Source of the DNA: Balanoglossus misakiensis
Lineage: Eukaryota > Hemichordata
NCBI GenBank assembly: GCA_040954595.2
Contig: CM082592.2
Span: 7,130,001 to 7,194,000 of the forward strand
DNA length: 64,000 nucleotides
Direction of reading: 5' to 3'
Shown: positions 27,501-36,623 of the stretch, one piece after another
How positions within the stretch are numbered: position 1 is the first letter of the stretch
How the letters are laid out: the number at the start of each line of letters is the position of its first letter
The notes under the pieces: generated by a model
The model's database searches: none
Told to the model about the DNA's origin: nothing
Seen by the model: the letters and a program-made list of their open reading frames with translations, nothing else
Made by a program: the position numbers and the translations under genes

Positions 27501-29012
27501 TTCATTTGTATCCTTCGACATCTTCCATGCTAACTCTTCATATAACACTATTGCTGACTGCAAAAGAGAAAAATGAAAAAAAGTTTAGCAAGAAATAAAA
27601 CAAATCCTCAAACTTATGAATTCCACAATTCTTGAAAAACATACACACACTCTAACAAAACAATTCAACTCACTGAAGTTCCATGGTAGCTGAATTCTTC
27701 ATATTGGAAAAGCGTATCCTGTCTCTCTTCTTCCCACAGTCGTCTTTTCCTGCGTCTTTCCATCCGCCTTTCGAGAGAATCCTTTACAAACAATAAGAAA
27801 GTTTTCACTTATCTGCATCCACTTACAGATTAAGGGGTCATATGCTCAGAACATCTCACTCTCAGTTTTTGAGTTCTTACCTCATCTAAACGTCGTCTTT
27901 TGCCGGATGGAGCCGAAGAATCACTTTCATTGCCCGAGTCTTCATCCTCTTCTGACTGTGAATTAAAAAAATCATAACATAATATTCAAGTTGTCTCCGC
28001 AGATAATATTGGTAGTGGCAGTCAATCATATTCTACAGTAGGCCTATAACATATACATGGCATTGGAAAGTTTTGAATGGTTTCAAGGCAACAAGAACAA
28101 GAAATGCCAAAAAGGATCATTTACCTCATCATCTTTGAAGATTTTTTCATACTCTGGAATGCTGGAGAAGTCATCTTCTTGTTTCATTAGCAGTTTCACC
28201 TAGAAGGAGCATATTTATGTCAAAGATGGCAAGCAAGGGTGACTGGTAGTCGAATTTATAAATCTGAGTGTGAAGGGACATATTCATTTCAGTCTTGTCG
28301 ATAATAGGTAGCACAGGGAATACATCTACTATTGTATCCTGCCAATTCTTTTTTCTGTCTTATGCTGTATTTTAACACACTTACCTGAGTTTCATTGTAC
28401 ACGTTTACAAGATCTATTGGCCTATGGCTGTCACAGATGTAAAACATCACATTCTCTTCAGGCTGAAGCATGTCTAAGATATCAATATTAGCACCACAAT
28501 TAATCATCACAACATGCTGGATCTGAAGGGAAAAAAGAGTTGAGCTAATGTTTAATGCAAGTTTAATTTCATATAATTATACATGTCATGGAAATCTTAT
28601 CACAGGCTTGCAATATATCATGAACAGTACAAAAGTACATTAAACCAAATTTTCTCACCTGTTCTGAATGTTCTAAGAATGCTTTTTCCAGATCTTGTCT
28701 CCCTGTGACTGGTACAAGTGTGTACTGTACATGATCACATTGAAAGAGGCTCTGAAGTATACGGCATGCACAAATGGCATCAACATCTAAAGCTACCAGT
28801 ACCAACACCCTCTGTCAAAACAAAAAAAGGATCATAACATAAGACATTGTAATGTAAACAAAATGATGTACGTGCTAGTAATGTACAAAGGAAGTATCCA
28901 TGATATTGCTGAAATGGAATATTTATCATCGTTTCATGATAAAGGCGACAAGCAGGTTTACCTGGTGCAAAACTACGTCGTAAAAGTCCTTCCTGAAGTC
29001 AGTTATAAACAT
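24583..29012 (-). CDS. CDC45: CDC45 DNA replication initiation factor
   Basis: Eighteen coding exons join in frame: 28962-29012, 28659-28811, 28385-28522, 28125-28199, 27881-27955, 27674-27781, 27493-27557, 27306-27356, 27019-27138, 26741-26812, 26398-26556, 26185-26239, 25990-26040, 25753-25808, 25356-25578, 25097-25218, 24863-24939, 24583-24647. The product is 571 aa (human is 566). It opens [17 protein letters not shown] and continues [42 protein letters not shown] and [14 protein letters not shown]. These belong to the DHH/RecJ-like core. An acidic Ser-rich loop followed by basic GKRRRLDE and [11 protein letters not shown] segments comes next. It ends with FFGRAFE and the tail [11 protein letters not shown]. 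In the family, CDC45 binds MCM2-7 and GINS to form the CMG replicative helicase in the nucleus. It diverges from UFD1, and an E2F-like site lies just upstream. Confidence 0.98.
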
Positions 29013-29635
29013 TTTCTCGTTGTTTCCGTCTAAAAGGTCAGTAAATGCAACAGAAACGTCAATATGAGAAGGTTTTGACTTTGGCGGGTTTCCCCTTTCA
29101 GTAGCTTAGAGTACACGTTCTTCAATTGGATGATGTCCAGAATGTGCCTCAAAATAACCAATCACCATGTACCTTGCAAGATGTTATGGGTCAAATTAGT
29201 TTGTTTGGTGAAACTTTATTCCAACGATGGATCCGTGCCTTGTCATTGAGACCCTCCAGCTTGAAGAAAATGAAGACATTTCCCTTGCGGTAACTCCAAA
29301 GAAATATTTCACTGGAGGTTGTACGTTGATTGAACGATGCGTTTCAACGAAATTCACGTATAGTCGTGAGAGTATGCCAAAGAAATTGTTTTAGTTTTGT
29401 AAAATAAAACGCCTAAATCGATAAAATTATGTACATTTTATTCACTAAGTTGGAGAGTTTTAAAAATATTGTAACTTCCGCATCAACAGATCAATGCGTA
29501 CACACAGTAGTCCAACTCACGATCGACTAGTCTGAGTGCATGTTTTGTTGCCAAAGACGATTAGCTGTCACTCGATTTGATCAACACGAGGAGAGGAATA
29601 TTGTTACATAAGATACAGAGCAATCCCTAGACATC
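29013..29635. promoter_or_regulatory. Shared CDC45-UFD1 bidirectional promoter region
   Basis: About 620 bp separate the two divergent start codons. An E2F-like TTTGGCGGG lies at 29080-29088, roughly 70 bp from the CDC45 ATG. A CCAATCA box lies at 29158-29164, and an ATTGG on the opposite orientation near 29125. No TATA box is evident. E2F control of CDC45 is known in animals; use of these sites here is inference. Confidence 0.65.
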
Positions 29636-32545
29636 ATGGTGAGTGTAACGTGTATAATGTTATGATAAATTCTGGTGACTGTATGGATTCAATCATTGCT
29701 ATGAACATGATCACTTTCCGGCCGGCAGAACAGTTGATTTCAATTAAAGGGACAGTTACTTGGAGGGGGGTTATGCGGATACTACTGCTAAAGGATGATG
29801 GTGTTTATGCTGGCAACAACAATCGCAAAAGAACTTGTTTTAATTGTTGTTGTTATTGTTGATGATCTTTGTTGTTGTTGTTGATATTGCTGCTTTTGTA
29901 ACATACACATGGGATGCATCCATATTAGTAAAGCTAATGATACCTCTTTCCCTTTTCCTCTGACAGTTTGGTTTCAATGTGTTTGAGAATGCTGGTCGCA
30001 CATTTAAAACGCAGTACCGATGTTACTCGGTATCCATGTTGCCAGGCAACGAGAGGCAGGATGTGGAAAAGGGTGGCAAGAGTAAGTTCTTCAGTATTCT
30101 TTATTTCAAAAAAGGAGTTCTTGATGGTGTGACAGTGAGATGTCCTTGAGGTATTGCTATGGGGCCAAAAATGAGAAAGTTGATTTACATTATAAAATAA
30201 ATATTTATATGATCTTTTTTTTGCAGTAATTATGCCACCATCAGCTTTGGATCAGTTATGTAAGTATGGAAATCTAATCACAAATACATTGTGAAATGTT
30301 AATTAAATCAGCAAAGGTAATAATTGGATACCAGATCTAGAGCAGTTGCGTACTGTAACATTAATGTTTTGATCTATTTGTTTCTACAGCCCGTCTGAAT
30401 ATTGTGTACCCAATGTTGTTCAAACTGACCAACAAGAAGACAGATCGTATGACACATTGTGGTGTCTTGGAGTTTGTGGCGGATGAAGGCAAAATCTATC
30501 TACCTTACTGGGTTTGTAATGAAATGTTGTTAGTCACTCTGTGTTTATGTAAAGATTCAAGATTCTTCTTGTTGAAACAAATGCAGAAAGAAGACATTCT
30601 GGACTTATTTGGTAACTGTCATGTCTCAGAATAGAATAGGTCAAAACAGCGCCACCACAGTATAAACTTAAGTAACCTGCTGTTTTTTTCTGGCATCAAA
30701 TGACCACATATTGACATCAGTGAACAAAAGTTGTTCTCTTCAAAGTTTGTCCCACTCAATGCTTTACTGTTTATGCCTTTCAGATGATGCGTAACTTATT
30801 GCTAGAAGAAGGCGGTTTAGTTCAAGTTGAGAGTGCCACGTTACCAGTAGCAACATATTCTAAATTTCAACCGCAATCAATAGATTTCCTGGACATAACT
30901 AATCCGAAGGCAGTGTATCCTTTCATTTCAATGGGATCATGTATTTCCATTTAAACTTTAAAGGGGAACCCTAAATATCAGTCAAATCTTGTCAATCCAC
31001 AGGTTTTCTTTCTCAGTTGCCTTTCTGTTTTTCTCGGAGTCACCATCACAATACCCCTTTAGAGTAACATACTCTGTATACATCTCAGTAGTTAGTCTTC
31101 TTTCCTTGACATTGCTTTAGTTTAGAAAATGCCCTCCGAAGTTTTGCATGTCTGACAGCTAGCGATGTGATTGCTATTAGGTATAACAAAAAGGTAAGTG
31201 CGCCCTTAAGTAATTTCCTTTTGAAAGTCAATACGTGTACCTCTTTCTTTCAAACTATTTTGCATGATTTTTGTGAAATATTGTGAGGAGCTATTAAGAT
31301 CTTGTTTAAATTATTTTTGGCTTTTTTTGTGACAGGATTATGAATTACTGGTGCTAGAAACAAAGCCAGGAAAAGCTGTCTCCATCATAGAATGTGACAT
31401 GAGTGTAAGTTCCATGGCCATTTAACATTATTTCAGATTTGTAGTGCTTTAGGAGAATATTCTTGCAAACAGTTGGAATTTCTTGGTGCCACTTTTGATT
31501 CCTACCCTACTTTTATTTGTTCATTCCCGTTAAATTCAGGTCGAGTTCACTTCAGCAGTGGGATACACCGAACCATCACGTACGCAACAAGAAGAATCAC
31601 AAGATTCTGAGGTAATGTCTCCCTATGTTAATAGAAGGATACGTAGTCCAATATAATCTGTCCATCTTTGGCTAACTGTAGAGCAAAAGTCAACTTGCAG
31701 CATGTCCAATAAAAGTGCAACAGTACCTGTAAATAAATGATAAATGTCATGCGTAAAATTGTGACTGTTTTCTGGTTAGTAAGACATACCAGTGGATATT
31801 GGCAAAGAGTCATGTAACCATGGACGCATTTTTTCTTTACTTGCAACAGGACATGGCTGTAGACTCCACAGATTACCAGGATACATCACTGTTTGTGGTA
31901 AGATTCAAAATACCAGATATTAATGTGTCTATTTAGTACCACCATAACATTGGATCACTGTGTGTGGTTTTTGCAATGCTTTATGAGGCCTGATTTATCG
32001 TTTCAGCCATTCCATGGGTCAGGTCATAGGTTAGATGGCAAGAAAAAAGGAACAGAGGTCAAGTCATCACAAATGTTTGGCACGCAGTTGAAAAGGTAAG
32101 GTCCTTCAGTTGGGGAAAAGGTCAAAAGCGTAACAAAATTAAAATGTCATATTATGGCTTTTGTTATTATGGGAAGCATTTCTCTTAACTCTCTAATATA
32201 AATAACTGATCATCTTTTTTCAGGGGCATTCCAAACTATGATTACAAGAGAGGAAAAATAACGTTCATCAGAGCACCAAAACCAGCTGAAAGGCCAGTGG
32301 AGGTAAGTCAAATTAGTTTTCAGACCACCCTTCATTGATTCCTCAAACATTGGGAAATGTCAGTTATCTTCTGTAGGAGTCTATGCTGTGTTTCAGCAGG
32401 TGTTCCAGTACATGTTTCTGGTAAATGTGATCTGATCAGGTAATTTCATCTCCCAATGCAGGATCCGGCCAGTGAAAGTAACTTCGAAGCATTTTCCGGA
32501 GAAGGCCAGACGTTGCGGCGGAAGGGAATAAAGGGAAAGCAGTAA
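29636..32545 (+). CDS. UFD1: UFD1 ubiquitin-recognition adaptor of p97/VCP
   Basis: Twelve coding exons: 29636-29638, 29967-30081, 30227-30259, 30390-30511, 30784-30914, 31121-31193, 31336-31404, 31540-31611, 31850-31897, 32007-32095, 32224-32302, 32462-32545. The product is 305 aa (human is 307). The first coding exon is only the ATG, with the donor GT directly after it. This is needed to give the conserved start [14 protein letters not shown]. Then follow the UT3 double-psi barrel domain ([23 protein letters not shown] in two parts, [23 protein letters not shown]) and [13 protein letters not shown]. The C-terminal tail has two SHP-type p97-binding boxes, [10 protein letters not shown] (about 224-233, His where Ser is usual) and [12 protein letters not shown] (about 289-300). 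UFD1 with NPL4 recruits ubiquitylated ER and nuclear clients to p97. It is divergent from CDC45 and convergent with XBP1. Confidence 0.98.
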
Positions 32546-33812
32546 ACTCCACAAATCCGAGTGTAAATTATAAATTATAAATATCAAGGCTACTGACGAA
32601 CTCGATGCCATATTTTTAGTTTTGTCTTCAGCGATAGTACAAAAACAGGACATTAGCATATCTCACATGTGATGGAATCTTTGCAAATTTGAAACACCTT
32701 TGAAATATTCATGACCAACACGTGATCGCGCTATAGCCACCGTCCAACTCTTGAGAGAGAATCAGCTCATTTGCATACTGAGCTGTACCATATGGATTGG
32801 GCCAGTTCAGTGCTTTGCATTTTGTACTTCAGTTACACTTTTGATTTTCATGGAGCTTTACATCCAGAAAAAAATACGATTTTCTTCTAAGATGCTTAAC
32901 CAGCTCCCGATATATTTAACCCTCTTGGGCTTAAGATCCTATATATACAGGGTTAAATTTAGGTATGCTACCAGAAATTCTGGTCTGAAACAGTAAATAT
33001 ACAGAAACTAGTTCATGTATTTAAAAGAACTGCGAGTCCAGTATGAATCGTGAGGTGGTGTCAATAAAAACAAAACATTGATGATTATACATTGGCTGAT
33101 CGTCATTTGTGTCATAATTTCAGAGTGTGTAATGCCACGGCAAAATGTATGTTTACTTAAACTGTATATATTTATGGTTGACGGGAAATGAAATGTACAA
33201 CCATATGGTGAAAGCATTTGATAAATAGGTCGTTGGTATCAGACGTAAATTGTAGTTTGTTGCATTCATACGCCATACATTATGTTGCTTCTGTTAATGA
33301 TAAAAAAAGAGGAGAAATGAAACAATCAATTTTTTTTGTCTTCAGAAAGCTGACTACTAGTACTTTCAGCAATATGGAGTTTTGGCTGATACAAGACTTC
33401 TATGTAAATTAGTCCACACGTCAAAAATGAACCATATGGCAGAGTTCTCACTGAATTGACCTTTCAACAAATGCCAACACAACGAATACATTGTGTAACA
33501 AATGGGCAGCACCAATTCATTAGACAACCTTCAAAATAGGAGTAACTCTACTGGAATGGATGTGCCATGCCACACACAAGAATACAATAGATGATGGTAA
33601 AGAGGAAATTTATTTCGACTGACAAGAACTACAACTGAGCTAATCTATTAGGGCTACGTGAATAAAATAAATAAAATTTATTCTGAATAAGTGTACCGAT
33701 GATTGCATCCATTTCCTTATTATTATATTCAGGAAAAAAACACAGAAAATTTGCATCACATTTCAAATATTATATACAGACATGGATTTCTTAACACAGA
33801 CACCGACAATGT
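32546..33812. other. Convergent 3' ends of UFD1 and XBP1
   Basis: The interval lies between the UFD1 stop (plus strand) and the XBP1 stop (minus strand). A plus-strand AATAAA is at 33063-33068. Minus-strand AATAAA copies are at 33609-33614 and 33677-33682, the last about 130 bp past the XBP1 stop. No other gene is seen. Confidence 0.6.
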
Positions 33813-35610
33813 CTAAACCACTCCAAGCGATGGAAAAAGGTCTGTGAATGTGTCTTGCCAATCGTCACTCTCTGTGAGTGGGGATGCCGGAAAATCGTTC
33901 GATTCGGCATCGGATATCCCCGAGTCACTTGATCCTTCGTGCATGACGCTGTCAACGCCCAGCAAGTCTTTGAGATCGCAGTCAAATCCGGCTGCGTTGT
34001 CATAAATGTCCGGGATATCCAGGAGAGCAGAGTCGGTGTCCATGGAAACCACAAGATCGGGCACGTGCATGTCTGGCTGCGGTGCTTCGTCGCATGCCGT
34101 AATAGATTGCTCAGGAGTACCGTTCTTGTCAGGAAACTGCACACTTTCCAACGGCTTTTTGTAATACTCGTGGTCGAATCGAATTAGTTCTTTAAGGGAT
34201 TCCAGTTGGCTTGCTGTGGCCCCCACCACCTCAGGATCGGTTGAACTGCTGTTCTCGTCGCTGGGTTTGCAACTTGTGTTTGGGAAGTCTCCTTCTGTGA
34301 AGAATCCTTCTGGGTCAAGTTCTTGTAGCAACCCCAATAGGAACTCAGACTGCAAAAAGAAGTATGATGCACATTTAGTTTCAACTGTCACATCATTAGT
34401 AAACTGGAAAATACATTAGAAAAGCAAGCAGTCATTCGTAACAGCAAAAGTGATGCAAGTGTAAAATCCATTTTAAGCAAGATTGTCACTTCAGGCAACC
34501 AACTGAACGAGTTCAAAATCAATTTCATTTTCTGGGGTAAAGAACACATTTGCATGTCATCTGTCACCACCAGAAAACTGGACCTCCATTACGGGTTACA
34601 AAAACCAGACACCAGGACGACTTTGAACGTCCAGACTGGCAGAGAAATACACCCAATGACTGACACTCACCTCAATAGGACTAGCATTGTTATCCAGCTG
34701 GACAGATTCCGGATGTGCTCCTGCTGCTGAGGAACTGAGAGTACTGCGGACTCGCATCCTTCGGTGTCCAACTCGCACACTGCTAAATCGTTTGAGTCTT
34801 TTTCCTGGAAAGGAGGAAACAAAACTAAGTTAATCTACAATAGCTGTAAATGTGCAAACGATATTTTATCCGTGGAGGACAAAATTGCATTATCCTTTGT
34901 TTTTGTTGTTCATTACAGAAATACAATTTCTAGTTTGCTAGTCACGGCCCTCGGCATTTACCTGTTTAATTTTTACTGTTGATGTTTCCTGTAGCCTAAG
35001 CTGTGCCTTCAATCTTCTGTTTTCTTCGGCAAGTTCCAAACTCTGTTTTCGAAGCAATTCGTTCGTCTTCAAAAGTGCCTGGTTTTTCGATTCGGCATGA
35101 GCCAGTTTCAACTCCATGTCTCCCAAATGTGCCTTCTTCCTATCTCTTGCTGTTTGTGCTGCGACTCTGTTTTTCAATTTCCTGGAAAATGATGCGGGGA
35201 AAAACAGTTTACTAAATAAACCTGAGTTTCCACTATGTTGTTGATCAACCACACAGCTATCTGCCCATTGTTATTGTCAATGTTACAATGGAAGGGCGTG
35301 TGTGCCTTTCATATCCACGGTGTTCCAGGCAAGTACTAGTATCTTCATTGATACATATACACAGACTTTCCATTCTTGCACCCAACTTCTAAGTAAATAC
35401 AAAGAAAGTATGCTTTCCTCACCTTCTCATCAATTTCTCTTCGTTAGACAGATGTGTCAACCTCTGTCTTTTCCTGACCGGCTGCCCACTTTCTCCACTC
35501 ACATTCGTCGCCATATTGGTTGTTGTTGACAGTGGTACCAGTGTAGATCCCGGCGAAATTTTTCTCGCCGGCGTTATAAAAATTGTCGTTGATGCCATAG
35601 TATCTTCCAA
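33813..35610 (-). CDS. XBP1: XBP1 bZIP transcription factor of the unfolded protein response
   Basis: Four coding exons: 35423-35610, 34962-35181, 34671-34804, 33813-34349. Without IRE1 processing, the frame in the last exon stops at 34184 (XBP1u, 235 aa). Removing a predicted 20-nt mini-intron at 34727-34746 shifts into the long frame ending at 33813 (XBP1s, 352 aa). The bZIP reads RKRQRLTHLSNEEK..RRKLKNRVAAQTARDRKKA followed by a leucine zipper (LAHAESKNQALLKTNELLRK). The long frame carries an acidic, Ser-rich activation domain (SEFLLGLLQELDPEGFF, SDSGISD). In the family, IRE1 excises the mini-intron under ER stress and the RtcB ligase joins the ends. XBP1s then induces chaperone and ERAD genes, while XBP1u tethers its mRNA to the ER. 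The start could be the second Met (35596-35598) instead of 35608-35610. Confidence 0.97.
34184..34349 (-). other. XBP1: XBP1u-specific C-terminus with pause-peptide signature (alternative frame of exon 4)
   Basis: In the unspliced frame this exon begins SSYWGCYKNLTQKDSS and ends WWGPQQANWNPLKN before the stop. Together with LSSWITMLVLLR from exon 3 it gives a hydrophobic segment followed by the terminal peptide. The same order occurs in vertebrate XBP1u, whose translational-arrest peptide ends QWGRHQPSWKPLMN. It overlaps the XBP1s frame. Confidence 0.85.
34727..34746 (-). promoter_or_regulatory. XBP1: Predicted IRE1-excised mini-intron of XBP1
   Basis: On the minus strand two loops fit the IRE1 rule CNGCNGN. 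The 5' loop CCGCAGT is flanked by GAGU/ACUC (4 bp). The 3' loop CAGCAGC is flanked by GUUCCU/AGGAGC (6 bp with one G-U). Cutting after the third base of each loop frees 20 nt. It shifts the frame by the same amount as the vertebrate 26-nt intron, giving ESAAGAHPESV into the activation domain. A 23-nt alternative (34724-34746) keeps the same frame but lacks a stem. Confidence 0.88.
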
Positions 35611-35752
35611 GGATTACCCAAATTCAATCCTTCGGTTTTTGGTCACCCACAGACAAATAAATGTAGCCGAAATCGGCCGCTAAAACGCTCTGCGTCTCTT
35701 ATCACATACTACCTGATGATGTGGCGATGTTATAACTGCGACCGTCTGCAGT

Positions 35753-35771
35753 CGTGGCTATTTCTGATTGG
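35753..35771 (-). promoter_or_regulatory. ERSE (CCAAT-N9-CCACG) upstream of XBP1
   Basis: On the minus strand CCAAT is followed by exactly nine bases and CCACG, an exact match to the ER stress response element bound by NF-Y plus ATF6 or XBP1. It lies about 140 bp upstream of the XBP1 start codon in the same orientation. Mammalian XBP1 promoters also carry an ERSE. Confidence 0.85.
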
Positions 35772-35787
35772 CTGGCATATTTAACAA

Positions 35788-35795
35788 TGACGTCA
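35788..35795. promoter_or_regulatory. CRE-like palindrome TGACGTCA upstream of XBP1
   Basis: A perfect 8-bp CRE lies 17 bp beyond the ERSE relative to the XBP1 gene. CREB/ATF-family bZIP proteins, including ATF6 and XBP1, bind this or related sites. A further ATTGG (CCAAT reverse) lies about 15 bp on. Confidence 0.65.
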
Positions 35796-36623
35796 CATAC
35801 ACCATCGTTCATTGGTTGACAGTTCACACGATGCGGAGCTAGTTCATTAGCATGTTGTTTCGACTGACGCAAGATGCTCCACGTTAGCGGTTGGGACGTT
35901 TGTGGACCCAAAAATAGAAATGATTGTAAAAACCTCGTGACTATCGTGTTATCCCCGCGTGTTGCCGAAACGGCTGATGCAACTGTATTGACAAAAACAG
36001 GCCAAAGCTATACACATACACATACAACAAAATTACAACACACATGAGGCATGGAAGTCACGAAAAACACCCGAACTTTGGCCGAAGGTTCATCAAACGT
36101 AGTTCCAACCGGGATTTATTTGCTTATAATTTCCTCGAATCAAAGACTGAAACGTCTGTTTTTATTGGTTAGGCCTATACTAGTAGTCATGCATACGAAA
36201 ATGTCAAGTACTAGTACATGTATTTAGTCTCGGTTACCACTGGTTACCCAGACCCATCTGCTCTGGATGAGTGCCCAACGCAAGAAGCAGAGGAGTCTGG
36301 GTAACCGAGATTAGTATTCGACTTCCTTTGTTTTTACATGGTGGAACATCTAAAACAGTAATTTCCCTCTTTTAGGCCTACCTCGAATCGCCGGAAATTT
36401 TATTACGGTGCATATTGTATAACAAAATAGCAAATTACCATTTTGAAGGGAATTGTGAGAGGGCTGGGCTCGTCCGTCAGTCCAGGTGATGGCAGAATCC
36501 ACACGCATATGAAATAACTTCCAATACTTTTCCACGCGATCAATCAATTTATTCACATTAGCCTCACTACATTAATGAAATCAGTGACGCTTTTTTTGTT
36601 CAATTTCCGCCAAAGTTCATCCA
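35796..36623. other. XBP1 upstream flank and PGRP downstream flank
   Basis: No gene is seen in this interval. It contains a short MITE-like remnant at 36224-36313 and a minus-strand AATAAA at 36548-36553, about 70 bp past the PGRP stop codon and therefore its likely polyadenylation signal. Confidence 0.6.
36224..36313. mobile_element. Short foldback element sharing ends with the 49-kb MITE
   Basis: The ends are inverted: TAGTCTCGGTTACC on the left and GGTAACCGAGATTA on the right, with GGTTACCCAGAC and GTCTGGGTAACC just inside. The left arm has a small internal duplication of GGTTACC. The outer ends match the larger foldback element at 48989-49365, so both are taken as one family. Confidence 0.7.

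Noticed and set aside
30039-30052. X-box-like GTTGCCAGGCAAC inside UFD1 exon 2
   Set aside because: It lies in conserved coding sequence for MLPGNE, so its form is explained by the protein.
34724-34746. 23-nt alternative for the XBP1 IRE1 intron
   Set aside because: The 3' loop CAGCAGG would fit the motif, but its flanks do not pair, whereas the 20-nt choice has a 6-bp stem.
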